A stretch of 64,000 nucleotides of DNA from the NCBI RefSeq assembly GCF_021462225.1, contig NC_061795.1, forward strand, positions 7,502,001 to 7,566,000. The letters are read 5' to 3'. This DNA is from Girardinichthys multiradiatus. Taxonomy: Eukaryota > Chordata > Actinopteri > Cyprinodontiformes > Goodeidae. The notes below the pieces were generated by a model that saw nothing but the letters and a program-made list of their open reading frames with translations, did no database searches and was not told the DNA's origin. The translations under genes were made by a program, and so were the position numbers. Numbering within the stretch: the stretch's first letter is position 1; each line of letters starts with the position of its first letter. Positions 21,640 to 33,477 of this stretch are shown piece after piece.

Positions 21640-21990
21640 CTGAGAAAGGGATCGTTGAGGTGGTTTTGCTCCTGCACACTGGCTCCAGTGATACCAAGTA
21701 GCGCCTTTGCCCTTCAGCCTGACTGCATGGGTTGTCCTCTCTGTGACCTGGAATGGACCGGTCCACCTTGGCTCTGACCACTTTCTTTTGATGACTTTCA
21801 GGAGGACCCACTCGGCTTCTGATATAGTAATTCCAACCCTGGTCTCTGGTTCTGCTGGGATCTTATTTCTCTACAGGAAGGATGGGTGTGTTCCATGCTG
21901 AGGCTGAGGTGTCTAACACACCTGCTGCCTTCAGGCCTTCAATGGTGTCTCTGACGCCTTCCTGAGCTTATTTTTTGGTCGGATACTGTG
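21640..21990 (-). pseudogene. pol remnants: start of reverse transcriptase joined to end of integrase
   Basis: On the minus strand, 21990-21870 encodes a stretch typical of the beginning of reverse transcriptase (GVRDTIEGLKAAGVL, then SAWNTPILPV), with one stop just upstream. From about 21815 to 21670 the frame encodes an integrase C-terminal domain (EWVLLKVIKRKW, then WTGPFQV, then TWYHWS). Everything between them is gone: the catalytic palm, RNase H and the integrase core. A single large deletion or recombination is the simplest explanation, with the junction near 21815-21870. No enzyme can be made. Confidence 0.72.
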
Positions 21991-22805
21991 GAACCCAAAT
22001 AAGCAAGGGAGATGCAACCTGAAAAGAAACTTAAGTTGGTGACTGAGGTGTCCTGCCAGTCCCCAGCTGCCAGAGAGCGCTTTACCACTCCTCCCAATTC
22101 CTTAGCTTGATGCTCAGGATGCAAAGAAAGAGAAACATGAGGAACAGCTTCATCAGACAGTAAATACCATTCTGCTTGGTCAGGTGTTAAATCAACTGTT
22201 GCAGCCACACCCTCAGGAGCCACATAAATAATTTTGGATGAAATAAACCATGTCCTACCTTCTACTGTTTCATTAAACAAATCCTGGTACCATTCAGTGT
22301 GACAACGGTCGTAGAACAGAGTGACACGGGGCGGGTCAGGCGGAGAGGTGTAGAGGCAGAGACTTTGAATCCAGGGTTTCCACAGCTGATACACAGAGAA
22401 GATGCTGCTTGGAGAAGAAGGTGCTTTCAGCAGTCCCCAGTAGATGTCAGCATATTCCTCTGCAACTGGCTGTAAAAAATATTGTCCATGCTGAAGCATT
22501 TGTCCACATGCCAAAAAGGAACCATCTGGAAAAGTTACCGTTAACCCATCAGTACCACACAGCACTGATGCTCCCAGCTTCACTAATAAGTCTCTGCCCA
22601 GCAAATTAACAGGTGTGCTGGGTGAACGCACAAAAGGGTGAGTTACTCTCTGAGTCCCAATCTGAACAGGAGGTGGTACAGTCACAGGCAGAATTTATGC
22701 AGCCCCTGAGAAGCCCATCACAGAAACAGTCTTAGTAGAGAGGAGTGGTTCATGAGGTTGCTGTTTTATGGTGGAATAAGTGCCTCCAGTGTCCACTAAA
22801 AATTC
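21939..22805 (-). pseudogene. Retroviral protease and pre-RT region
   Basis: An aspartic protease active-site triad appears as FLVDTGG at about 22785-22800. A TAA at 22695-22697 interrupts the frame. It then reopens for about 248 codons and includes LLGRDLLVKLG, the conserved C-terminal motif of retroviral proteases. The rest is a long linker ahead of reverse transcriptase with no motif I can name. The nonsense codon separates the catalytic Asp from the rest of the protease, so no active enzyme is expected. Confidence 0.72.
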
Positions 22806-24270
22806 AGACAGTTCTCTCCCACCTTTGCAGGCAACATGGGATCTGCTGTGCCCATGCTGCCTTGGTCCTCCTCAGGGGCGTCAGTATGGGCTGTAAGACG
22901 GGTGTCCACCCATCTGTGGATCCCAATGTCCAGACTGACCGCAGTTGTAGCACACATCTCCCAGTGCCCTGCTGGCTCCACCCCGTCCTCTGGGTGCCCC
23001 ACACCATCCACCATTGACCAACTGACCACCAACACGCCATCCGCCTCCACAACCGGGGCCTCTATACCTGTAATTATAAAAATAGATAGGGTGGAGGAGG
23101 GGGTAACGCCCCTCCTTGCCACGGATCAGTCACAGACGTAGGGGTGTGTGTTGATGGAGATGCAGCCGGAGGAACAGGTTGAGGCGCAGCTAACATTACA
23201 TTTTCAGTTTTATCACTTTTTCTCTTATTTAATTTGTCTTTGGCCTCTTTAAGCAGCATTTTAAGGAGCTGATTCTGTAAATGCTCTTTCTCCTCTTTTC
23301 TTTTTCTCTGCCTCCTGAGCTGTATGTAAATGGTGAATTAAATGTTTTTCCCACTTTGTAAAGTCTGCTCCGTGCAAATCAGGATTATTTTTCATCTTTT
23401 GACACATGTCAACAGGAACTCCTTTTAATATGGCTTTTTATACAGCTGTCCCCTTCCTGTCCCGTTACCCTTAGGATTAACTCCTGTGTGTCTCATCCTC
23501 GTGTCCACTGCAGCACTAATGTGCTCTTTAGGATGTTGATTAGGGTCCCAATCGAATTGAGGGACTGCAACGGAGTCTGATTTCTTATGGTCTTCCCTAG
23601 GGCTGTCATTACACGTGTCAGGGGTGTGTCATCAGGATCCTTACTGCAATCAGCATTCTGTTCTATCTCCCTAGCCACCGAGGGACGCACAGATCGTCCC
23701 AAAATTGCTCTAAAGTCACCCAAGGCCAGTGTCATGCCTTTAATCAATGTATCTAATTCCTGTAACCAGACCCGTCCGCATCCTACAATAGGTGGCAACG
23801 TATCCACTAATCCCTGTACATCTCCCGATAAAAAAAAGGGACATAATTTGTCATTCCAACTGATGAAGTCAACAACGGACATTGAAATCTGGATGGACCG
23901 CTCTGGCTACGAGTAGTCATGGTGTGTGTTCTTCCAGAATCTTTAAACTGTTTTTCTGTCATCTGTTGAGAAGCTTTCTCATATAAATCATGCACTTTTG
24001 ATTCCAATAGTGTAACCCCTCTTAAAAGTCTAAACGTTTCTTGTGCTTCTGTCTCTCTTAGGCCCTACTTCAGCTCTTTTGCTTCAACTTTACACTTTAT
24101 TCCACCAAGTCGCCCTTCCTCATCAGCTTTAATCAACCAACTTTCTTTATCCTTCAGATACCTCTTATATTCTCGGTTCAACCATCTACCTAATGGTTCC
24201 CTGTCATCTACTCCTCCTTCGACAATCAATCTCTCCTGCCATGTTGAACAACTTTTCTTTTTTTTTTTTT
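22806..24270 (-). pseudogene. Retroviral gag remnant with altered zinc knuckle
   Basis: The minus strand carries several open blocks in different frames: about 24270-24070, 24045-23810, and 23882-23493 (about 129 codons with WLQELDTLIKGMTLALGDF, capsid-like). Near 22918-22955 one frame reads CYNCGQSGHWDPQ, a nucleocapsid zinc knuckle in which the final Cys position reads Met. Stops and frameshifts separate the blocks, so no complete Gag can be made. Assignment rests on order (after the 5' LTR, before protease), the knuckle and the capsid-like composition. Confidence 0.65.
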
Positions 24271-25540
24271 CTGCTCACTCTATGGCAATACAGTTTGTAA
24301 TATAATCACCGGTTCTACAGTCACTCACACTCAAGTGCAGCCATTAGCAGCCACTCATTTGTATTCTCTCCTCACTCATATGCATAGTAAATCCAGTTAG
24401 ACAAATACAAAAATATATAATTTCTTTACCGTAATCCATTATTTCAACCACCAAATATTTTACCCAAAACTGATCAAGACTGTAAATTTAAGAGAAAACA
24501 GATATCTATTCCACAACACCACCTACAATATTAGCAGGCAAAAGAGGCAAAAGGAGAATAAATATAGATCTCCTTACCTTTTGTTTTGGGTCGACCCAGT
24601 GGTGTTGTAGAACGACATCTGCCTCGTAGTCAATTAATTATCCTTTAGTTAGTGCCAAATCCCTCTCCTTTTTTGCATTTTATTTTTCTTTCAAACAAAA
24701 CCACTTGCGAACATTCTATCTGTCTTGTTCTTTCCATCTTATGACAATTACTATGCTTTTTTCTAAAATATATATTTTAATGCATTATCTCAGTCACTCA
24801 CTCATTCAGTTCTGACCAACCTCCAAGACACCAGAACACATTCAACCCCCAAAAGCCTGTTTTTAGTGTGTGTGTGTGTGTCTCACAGCTCATGGACTTA
24901 AACTATAAATCTTGTCTAATATTTGCCGGAGTGTTGTGTGTCCAGCTCATTCACTTTTCTAACCCTAAAAAGTCTGTTTGTTGGTTTATTTATACACAAC
25001 TTACAGCTCATTTATTTTTACTTTTATTTCTGTCTGATGTTGTTGGTTTTACCCAACTCACAGCTCATTTATTTTTACATCTTACGGTGTTATCTCCGTA
25101 AAACACGGCATTCACACCCAAGTGTTTGTGCCTGATCTCAGTGTATTTACTTTTCTATAGAATTTGAGGTTTCTCACTTCCTTGGGCCTCTAACCCAGCT
25201 AACAGTAGACCTCCGTCGAGGACGTACTCTGAACCGCCACGTTCGAGAAACTACTATATTTTCCACACAATACCACCACTAAGTCTTGCAATTCTCTTAA
25301 AACAACATCTTATTCACCAGTTTAAATCCTAGTCAACTTTTATAACACTCTTTTTCTTAAGTTTTGGCAGACTCAGACTTACTTAGACATCAGACACAAT
25401 ATTAATTTAGCCTATCAAAAATCCAAAAGCAGAGTTTGATTAAACAGGTTCTGCTTACCTGTTCTGTAGTTTTTGGCTTGCCCTTGTCTAATGCCTGTTG
25501 GTCCTCGTCAGTGGTCCGAATTTCTTTCGCCTGTTGTTCC
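24271..25540 (-). other. Retroviral leader region
   Basis: This is non-coding sequence between the 5' LTR and gag. It contains a short GT run (about 24866-24879) and a degenerate tandem motif CAGCTCATTTATTTTTAC at about 25003-25080. The packaging signal is presumably here but cannot be identified. Confidence 0.5.
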
Positions 25541-25557
25541 AAATCCCGGACAAGCCC
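25541..25557 (-). promoter_or_regulatory. Primer-binding site, tRNA-Pro-like
   Basis: In element sense the bases just after the 5' LTR read GGGCTTGTCCGGGATTT, close to the complement of the tRNA-Pro 3' end. The first bases (usually TGG) do not match, so the site is slightly degenerate. Confidence 0.6.
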
Positions 25558-26028
25558 TGTTGAAGCCGTCTCTGCTTCCCCGGGTCCGTTGATTTGGGTA
25601 TAGGTTTCAAAGAGTGAAATAAACACAAGTACAATCTACTTATGTTCACCTCTGCAGAGTGAGAGATGGAGAGCCAAGCAGCTGCAAACCCAACTCCAAT
25701 CAACTCTTGCTTTCAGCTCGTTTTATTCAGTCTCAAGGGTGTGTTCAACATATACATATATCATGTCACACATGTATAGCATAACATAACAGTCCAAATA
25801 AGGAATACTTCTGATTGTAACATGCAACTCATCCTCCCCTGACTCTGGCCTTCTGTGTCCTCTTCTAATTTATGACCTCTCAGTCTCTATGCTTCTCACT
25901 CCCTATGTTTTCACTCCCCTAGGCCCCTTCTATGCTTCACTCCCTAAGCTTGACCCCCCTATTTCCACACATTCCAGTTACACACATAGATAGTGTATAT
26001 TACACACATAGATAGTTTATATTCTACA
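25558..26028 (-). repeat. 5' LTR of the endogenous retrovirus (full length)
   Basis: The 471-bp LTR begins TGTAGAATATAAAC and ends GGCTTCAACA in element sense. Two 22-bp units lie at 25980-26023. It is the undeleted partner of 20668-20953. Confidence 0.88.
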
Positions 26029-26032
26029 ATGT

Positions 26033-26445
26033 ACAGATGACAGTTAAAACATGGCAGAAAAATAAACTTGTTATAGCCCATCTCGTCTCCTCAACATCTA
26101 GTACTATATTAGTCCAGTTATCCCCTAGACCAGCCAAGGGATGTAACACGGTGGAACGTACATTATTTTGCCATTTGTAAGAGAAAAATTAATTTGTGTT
26201 TTTGGGCTGCACAACAGCCCCCTCCTGTGGTTTCTTCGATCTAGTGTTAATCAATGTTAATGCTTGAAAGGGCAGTAGAACGGGCTGACGTTTGATCTGT
26301 GCATGTTTTGAGCTCTGTATCCACCTTAATCTTGTCGCCTTGGACAATATTTGTCGGTGACTATTTTGCACAAGAAGGAATGTGTGTTGTTATCTTAGTA
26401 GCAGCAAGCTAAGTAATGTGGTAGAAGCTAACTGGTAACGAGCTA
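26033..26445. other. Unassigned sequence
   Basis: Downstream flank of the provirus. I see no gene. Confidence 0.4.
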
Positions 26446-26660
26446 AATTCAATTCAAAGATACTTTATTGATCCCCGAGGGGAAATTAGAATTCCAGTAC
26501 AACCCATCCAAACATACATCATGACACAAGACAAGGGGGGGACGGGTCACCGAGGCTTTGCTGCCCACTCACAGGCGCTGACCTTGCTAGATGAGAAAAG
26601 AGGCCACATTAGGTAAGTAGAGGGAAACAAAATCATATTTCACACTTTATCCTTAGCAGG
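26446..26660 (-). mobile_element. LINE 3'-end fragment
   Basis: The text AATTCAATTCAAAGATACTT and then GATCCCCGAGGGGAAATT is the reverse complement of a common fish LINE 3' end with an AATAAAG signal and GAATT tail. Only non-coding sequence is present. Confidence 0.6.
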
Positions 26661-27237
26661 ATACAGTTTGAGATTGCAAAAAAACCTCAGCACAAAGAAG
26701 CAACAAGTTTACAAAACAACATCATGCCGGGGACGGTGAAGGTGGTGTGGGAGGTGCATATGTTTATCTTGAGCATGTGTGTGTGTGCAAGTGAGTGTGT
26801 GCAAGTAAGTCCATGAAGCACTGTCACAGAGGCCATTGTCCTTGATGGTACGTTGGAATGTTCATCAACCGGCCACAAAGTTCAGAAATCAGAAAATTCA
26901 GAAAATCATGCTTGGGCTGTTACTAAAAATGCAAAGTTTTCTTATCCCAGAGGAACATTTTCTAGGGCTGTTTTTGACGTGATGCCGATGCACCTCCTTC
27001 ATTCTGCGCTCAATTACTCCTGCTTTTACTTGCATCTGAATGTCAGTAAACTGAGCATAATTGACAGAAACACACTGTGTTGCTGATAAAAACTTCAAAA
27101 TATGGAAAATATACCTCTTGCTGTTCCAAGGTCCTACATCATACAACAGAAATTAAAATCTCTTCATAGCCATTAGTTTTCACATATTAATTTTTGCACA
27201 ACAGTGCCAAGTAGATTGAAGGCAAAGTTACCTAAAA
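26661..27237. other. Unassigned sequence
   Basis: A GT-rich stretch lies at about 26775-26810. There is no recognisable gene. Confidence 0.4.
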
Positions 27238-27780
27238 TCTAGTACACTGCACAGAGATTGTATTTCTTGTGTGACATAAAAACACAGGGAAATCCTTAAG
27301 TCCTCACCAAAAAAATTGATTGTTTTATGCTCGCCATCCTGAAAGCTCACATACATTTGCAGATAAGGTTGTATGATTGTCAACACGTTTATCAACTATA
27401 TCTTTGCAAGCAAGTAACTGATGGAGAGACAACAATAGGGGAACATACTGAAATGTTTTGTTGGACAACGCCTCCAGTCCATACTCGACAGGTTCCAAAA
27501 CCTTGAAGTTTTTCTTGTACTATTGTTTGCGTTTAAAGGCAGATGTGAATGGTCTTCCATTAGCTACAGTTTTTACCAAAGGATTATTAGTTAATATGGC
27601 AAAGCTGGGTTCATTAATTATGAACTGGTCAACCTGAAGATTATGCTTCTTGAAAATGTCAAGAGGTACACTGTGTGATATAGACAGTATTGCTGAAACC
27701 GCTGTCTGTGGATCCTACGGTTCTTTAATCTCATAGTAAACCATTTGCCCAACCATAAAATATAAAACACTAAACTCCCA
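27238..27780 (-). pseudogene. Unplaced protein-coding remnant
   Basis: On the minus strand one frame runs from about 27780 to 27318 with only two stops. It has well-balanced amino acid use and blocks such as VDQFIINEPSFAILTNNPLV, VEYGLEALSNKTFQYVP and LLACKDIVDKRVDNHT. A one-base shift then continues it as SFQDGEHK, FGEDLRISLCFYV and YNLCAVY before a stop at about 27238. The density of sense codons in an otherwise stop-rich AT background argues that it once encoded protein. It resembles an uncharacterised multi-copy protein family in fish genomes that I cannot name, possibly transposon-borne. I assign no function. No element ends are visible. Confidence 0.5.
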
Positions 27781-28349
27781 TTAATAAGGTTCAGACGGAT
27801 TTAATGCACTGAGGCAGAAAAATAGTACATTCCGGTACCAGGCTCAATCCTTCTCCTTAGCTGATGAAGAAGGTGAAAAACCCCAGTTTTCATACTCTTG
27901 GCTCCACCCTTTACAAAGAGTGGAGCACACACCTATAATGTTATCAGTGAGATTTATGTGTAGCCTGAAACGACTAACTAGTTTGAACAGTGTGGTCAGC
28001 GCATATGATGAACCCTAATTCTATGTGCATGCAGCAGAAAAACTTCTAATAAGGCATTAATGAGCAGGAGCCGTTAAAGACAGTACGATAACTTCCTTCA
28101 TATGTTTTCTATAAGGGGACATACGTAACTTTAAGACAACTCTAACACTGCTGAGGTAAGAATAAAATGTAATTCCTTAAGCAGGCCATGAATTGCTGAA
28201 CATAGTACACATGAAAATACATCTAATTTAAAAAAAAAAAAACAGTTGCCAATTTTTAAATTATTGTTTTTTTCAGGTTCTCATTTGGTGCATCAGTTTC
28301 AATTATATATATCTGACAATCTAAGTCTGAAGCAGTTAGGTTAATTGGT
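27781..28349. other. Unassigned sequence
   Basis: AT-rich with a poly-A run near 28230. There is no recognisable gene. Confidence 0.4.
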
Positions 28350-28545
28350 TTCTCAAATTGCCATTAGGTGTGAATAAGTGTGTACGTGGTTGTTTGTCCT
28401 GTGTGGGTCTGTGTTGCCCTGTGATAAACTGGTGACCTGTCCAGGGTCTACCCCGCCTCCCACCTATAGACTGCTGGAGATAGGCACCAGCTTCCCTGCA
28501 ACCCACTATGGAAGAAACAGTAGAAAATGACTGACGGACTGGTTA
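28350..28545 (+). mobile_element. LINE 3'UTR-like dispersed fragment
   Basis: The text CTGGTGACCTGTCCAGGGTC and then CCCGCCTCCCACCTATAGAC is a very common fish LINE-derived 3' segment. It is diverged and has no coding part. Confidence 0.55.
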
Positions 28546-28639
28546 TTGATGTAAGAAAAGTAATCTCTACTAAAAAATAGTTCACTTCCAGAGCACAAAG
28601 AGAGATTGATAGAGATACAGTGATGCAAAGACGGCTCTC

Positions 28640-29150
28640 AAATTTGAGCACTCCTCAGAATGCGTCCTTTTCCCCAGATTTGAAAATGGGTCCGGTGTAT
28701 CCTGTATGGCCCACCCTATCCCATGATTCACCTTTGGTTGAAGCGGCTTGGTAGAGGAAGCAGTAATGACAGAGGAGAGAGAAAAGCTGTGAATGAAGTT
28801 ATATATATTACGCTTTCTGTGAAACAAAATTAACTTTTACAATGTTTTTAGGTGTGAATGTAGCTGTGTAAACCTGAAATATCCTGGGTTTATCAAGATA
28901 TTGCTTGATTGCAAAAATGCTCTGACGAGCCGGCTTGTCTCGCCAGCTGTCAGCTGACTGGGTGGACGAGGCGCGCTAGACCCTGGGAGGACGCCTGACT
29001 CCTGGCCCATTGTTTTCACACTCCAGCTGGTTTTCACCAATGGGTAGTGAAATCAGATAAATGCTCCACAGATAAATTGATTTAAACTGTTTTTTGGGAT
29101 GTTAATATGTTAGTGTTTAAGTTGTTAAAATTAATTAAGATTAAATAAAT
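28640..29150 (+). repeat. Dispersed repeat A, uninterrupted copy
   Basis: This copy matches 2410-2613 and then, after about 80 further bases, 4149-4400. It therefore shows the order of repeat A without the Tc1 insertion and gives an empty-site comparison for copy A. Confidence 0.7.
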
Positions 29151-29164
29151 TATATTTCACATCA

Positions 29165-29745
29165 ATTTATTTTATTGACAATCAGAATCAAAATTAGCTT
29201 TATTGCCAAGTTTGTACAGAAACAAGGAATGTATCTCTGTACAATTTGCTCTCAATTATAAATATCTTATTAAATGTACATAGATACACAATTGACTTTC
29301 CAATAGAATATAATGTGAGATCAGTCCAAGTATGCATGGTGTTGCTCAGGAACTGTGTCTGTCAAGTGTTCATCAGAGAAACAGCCAGGGAGAAGAAACT
29401 GTCTCTGTGGCAGATGGTTTTAGCAGACAGCACTCTGTAGTGCCACTTGAAAGTAAAAGCCTAAACAGTGTGTGTGGGGTCTGCAGAGATTTTAGCTGCT
29501 GTTTTCCTGACACTAAGTCTGGAATAGAAGGAAGGTCAGCCCTGATGATTCTCTCTGCAGACCTGATTGTTCGTTGCAGTCTGGACCTGTCCTGTTTTGT
29601 GGATGAGCCAAACCACACTGAGATGGACGAAGACAGGACAGACTGAATGATGGCAGTGCAGAAGATGACCAGCAGCTTCTGTGGAAGCTTGTACTTCTTT
29701 GATGCCTCCTGAAACTTAACTCAATCATCTGTAACACCTCTCACC
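29165..29745 (-). mobile_element. Rex1-like LINE 3' fragment
   Basis: In reverse complement the sequence encodes the LINE C-terminal region (SVWFGSSTKQDRSRLQRTIR and SAERIIRADLPSIPDL can be read with frame changes), followed by the 3' UTR and a TTCTGATT-type tail at about 29165-29200. It aligns with 54060-54530 plus 56129-56246. The stretch TATGTACATTTAATAAGATA near 29275 is the empty site equivalent to the DD38E insertion point. Confidence 0.7.
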
Positions 29746-29910
29746 AGCATCATGCTTTGAACATTTTATAGCAGAAGCACTTCCAACCACAGGCTGATCC
29801 TTCCAAAGTGAAAGACACAACACTACAGGAACTCATTCCTGGTAGCAGCCACGAGACTCTTCAACAAACAATAATGCCTGGATATTCCATTGACTCATGT
29901 TGTATATATT

Positions 29911-30110
29911 TAGGGTTCAAAGCACGCTAGAGCGAGCGAAGGCCATGCATAGGCATGGCCGTTCACCTGCTCCCAGCTGAGCAGGGAACCCAATTGTTTT
30001 TGCTCAGTTTTTTTCATTATTAGGGTTCCAAGCTCACGGGAGCTAGCAAACGCCATGCAGGACATGGCCGTTTGCCTGCTCTCAGCTGAGTTTTTCATTA
30101 TTATTATTAT
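29911..30110. repeat. 110-bp direct repeat, 1.8 units
   Basis: Units start TAGGGTTC at 29911 and 30021 and share the GCATGGCCGTT and CAGCTGAG blocks. Short ATT/TTA microsatellites follow. The origin is unknown. Confidence 0.65.
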
Positions 30111-30240
30111 TTTTTTATTATTAATTATTATGCTCAGCTAAAAGTAGTTGGGTACAAGAATGGATAATATGTTGTTTAATATGCGAAACGTATTTCCCTT
30201 TACTCCTCCTTAGGGCCAAGACCAATCAAAGTGAAACTGG

Positions 30241-30600
30241 GCCTTATAAGACTGCAGCCATAGCCGATAAAACAATATGGACATGGCGAATTACATCAGC
30301 AATATGCTTTCCTAAACTTGTCACCAACACTTTTGTAAAAATTTTAAGATTAGAGTTCAACAGAGCAATCTGCTGATAACTTCCCGGGTCTATTTCATCC
30401 TTGACATTTTCTAGTAAGATGCAGATATTCGCATTATCAAGGGAAGTTGTGAGAACTTTATTTCTGACTGTGATAGAAATCCTTCTTAGCAGTAGGAGTG
30501 CAAGAATGACCTGGAAGGCCTTGTCAAACTCTGGACTGAACTCGTTTAGGCAAGGAGCCTTACCAAAAGAAAATGCTTTGATTGCTTCTTACATTTCAGA
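30241..30600 (-). pseudogene. L1/Tx1-type LINE reverse transcriptase fragment
   Basis: On the minus strand about 120 codons can be read, from EAIKAFSFGKAPCLNEFSPE through DPGSYQQIALLNSNLKIF to TKVLVTSLGKHI. These are the fingers and early palm motifs of L1-type reverse transcriptase (GKAPG-D and P-SYRPI-LLN-D-KI positions). One stop lies before EAIKAF and another after about residue 116. The catalytic FADD box and the endonuclease are absent. It is an old fragment of a LINE lineage different from the RTE and Rex1-like elements elsewhere in the window. Confidence 0.78.
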
Positions 30601-30610
30601 TTGAAAGAAT

Positions 30611-33475
30611 TCTGAATCTACGTTATATAGAATATAGAGCAGCAGGAGCAGATACAGCACACTATGAGCTCATACTCTAGCCCACCAACAGGAAAACAGA
30701 CACAGAAGTTCATCCTGCCAGTTTTTTATTTAGATGTAGAAGTTTGAAGCTTTCAGAAGAAACTATTGCAGGAAAAAGTCATGTTCTGTTTCTTCTACAC
30801 TCAGCAGCAGATATATCATACATTCCGAGTCTGTCCACTTTTGTGCATTTGGGTGTCCATGAAGTGTTGTTTATGTAGCAGATTAAATATACAGGGTGAT
30901 GGTTTTGCATTTTGGCTGGCATTTTGTGGGATCAGTTCCTTTGCAAAAAAGTTCCTGTTCTTTCTCTCTCCTCAGAAGTGTGGAATCCCACAGGAGATAA
31001 TCTGCTTTTCTTTTTCTACCCTGTCAGTTCTTCATCCCCTTCCGCCTTTTCTTGTGTACTACTTTACTCCCCAAACTCTTCCTCTCTTTCTCCATTTCAT
31101 ATAAATCACATCATGTTTCTTTACATTTTTTATTGAAGAGAGGATTGTATTCATCCCTTTGCTCTGCATGCAGCTGTAGGAGCTGATGAATATTTCATGT
31201 TAAGGGATTTCCAAGTTTGTTAAGATCTGAGATGGTGATGCCCCCTACTCCCTAACATATACAACTCCACACAGCAGTGGGACAATACACCTTGTGGGCA
31301 TCTGAGGAGCACCATTCAGAGCCCCACCACACGCAACATTTTTTGTAAACTAAAGAATCCTATGGCTTTTGGCGGACTGAGGTGGGGGAGACTCTGCTGT
31401 CAACAAGCAGTGGTGTCCCATACACCCCAGCCACAACCACAATTTTAATTCACTTTAGACATAAACATCCGAATTAATCACAAAACGTCACATTACCACA
31501 GATACACACAAACACCATGGAGGGTTGGCTCGAGGGGGAAGGCGTAGTCCCCTGGACAGTTAGTTCAGAAACTTGACAGAACCAGTACCAACCTAGCCTG
31601 CTGACTGTGATAGGTCACCAAAGAAAATATGATGCAAGATGACTAAAAACAGAATAAATCTCCATGGACCATATTCTTGTTTACACTGAAAAAATGACTT
31701 TTTGTATGAACCAGATCCTTGTTTACACACAGATAAGCAACATATTTCAGTTTTCTTCTCTAAATGGGCACGGAATTGCCTACTGCTGGACTGGTTTTAA
31801 CGTAGGTACAAGAAAAATATTTTCATTTATTTACTCTATTTTTCAGTCTTCAGAAACAGGTCTCCGCACTATCAGAAATGGTATCAAATATAGTAGTTTT
31901 CTTAGTGTCAGTACGGAGTTTGAAATGATAATGTCATGATAACCCTACAAATTGTAGGTGCATGCATTTTGATGACTGATTGTTCCAGCTCAGCAGACAG
32001 CTTCTCTGTGTTCGAAGTAAAATAAGTAAAGACAGTGTCTTCTTTCTGTAATCAAGAATAACCTTGAAGCATATCACACAGATTCTGAGTGAGTCACACA
32101 GATGAATAGTTGCTGTGGATTTCATCACCCACTTCCACACAAAGCAGGCAGAGACTCCCAGTCCTGTCCTGAGTCTCGGCTCACTAGAATCCTAGAATCC
32201 TAAAGTAGAATCCTAGAGAAACAAAATCAGAGCATGTCTGTGGAAGAGTGAAACATGACCCCAATCTTATCCTTGCCCTACAATTAATGGACTACACCAC
32301 TGATTTCACATCACTTGAACCTTGAATACTGGGGTTATTTGATTAATTATCATCAATGCAGTAAGAAATGACTCAGACCTCCAAAAGAATCCTATTCAAA
32401 AGGCATTAGGGTCTGTTATGGATTCCTAAAATAAAAAATTTTTCCACCATGAGCTATAATTACTCCTAATCCTTTCTGTAACGGCCAGTTCTAGTTCTTA
32501 CAGGAACACACATTCACCTGATGCAGCCTCAAACCTTCAAAATGCCACTTTACAGTCATTGTCCACTGTCCAATGGTACCTCATCTTAGGTACAGGTAAA
32601 GGTCGGCACAGGTTAATAACGTAATCGAAAGGATTTTTTTTACCCTTCCTCTTTGCTTCCTGCATGTAATACCCCTTTCCCCCTGGCTCTATTTAGGTTT
32701 CATGGCTCCACTCCGCTCGGTATCTCTCTACTCCACACGGAAAAGTTGTAGCGCATATTTAATCAGTGACATGTACACACAACAGTATATATTTGATCAC
32801 TTATTTTTTTGACATTTTAGGGGAAGCTGAGCTTCCCTTGCAGTCTTAGAGCAATCACCACTGGTTGACTGTACCTCAGTGTCTCTTGTTATTTCTGTCT
32901 CCATCTCATCTGATCCATCACTTTCCTTCTAAAGGCAAGAAATTAGTTATTAATTAATCTACATTTAACTACAGTACATTGGAAAATAATTAATGACTCT
33001 TAAACTCATTGCTTGTAAAATTCAACATAAGTGCACAATCAAACATCTATATGTTGACTATATAAAATCTAAAATAAATTTATTTTTGTTCTTACCTGTT
33101 GTACTGTTTGTAACCCAGTTGGTTAATAATCCTCCACCTTTGGCCGCGCTGCTTCAAGCAGCTCCTTACTGGTTTGTTTCAGACATGTCTTTACAAGGCA
33201 TCTTGAAATTAAAACCAACATATTATGAACTATCTAAAAATATGTTAAATGTATTACTTAAAGTTCAACCGCTACTATATAATCAGGTTCCTAGAAATTA
33301 GTTATAAATGAAAAGTATAACATATTTTATAAAAATCATCTCTTATTAAATTCAAATATAAAACCCACATTATTAATTGAGACAAATTTTGACAGATAAA
33401 TGTGATATAATCTACAAAAAGATTTGTTAGCGACAGGCTGTTTACATCATTCTACCCTTTAAAATAGCTGACAGG
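30611..33475. other. Unassigned AT-rich sequence
   Basis: Apart from a short AGAATCCTAG repetition near 32185-32215, I see no gene, RNA or element ends in this stretch. Confidence 0.4.
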
Positions 33476-33477
33476 TA

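Larger units (their letters stand above)
20668..26028 (-). mobile_element. Endogenous retrovirus, internally deleted provirus
   Basis: A minus-strand provirus of about 5.4 kb. Both LTRs are present and a 4-bp direct repeat ATGT flanks it (20664-20667 and 26029-26032). A purine tract abuts the 3' LTR and a tRNA-Pro-like primer site abuts the 5' LTR. In order along the minus strand it carries gag, protease, the very start of reverse transcriptase, the end of integrase, paired hairpins, and an env C-terminal tail. Most of pol and env is absent. The LTRs differ by only a few substitutions plus one deletion and one repeat-unit change, so the insertion is fairly recent. The layout suggests a gamma/epsilon-like fish retrovirus. 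Confidence 0.85.

Noticed and set aside
24850..24885. Significant GT microsatellite
   Set aside because: It is only about seven GT units in the retroviral leader.
29332..29646. A plus-strand protein gene
   Set aside because: The sequence is the antisense of the LINE C-terminal region; plus-strand frames are shadows.
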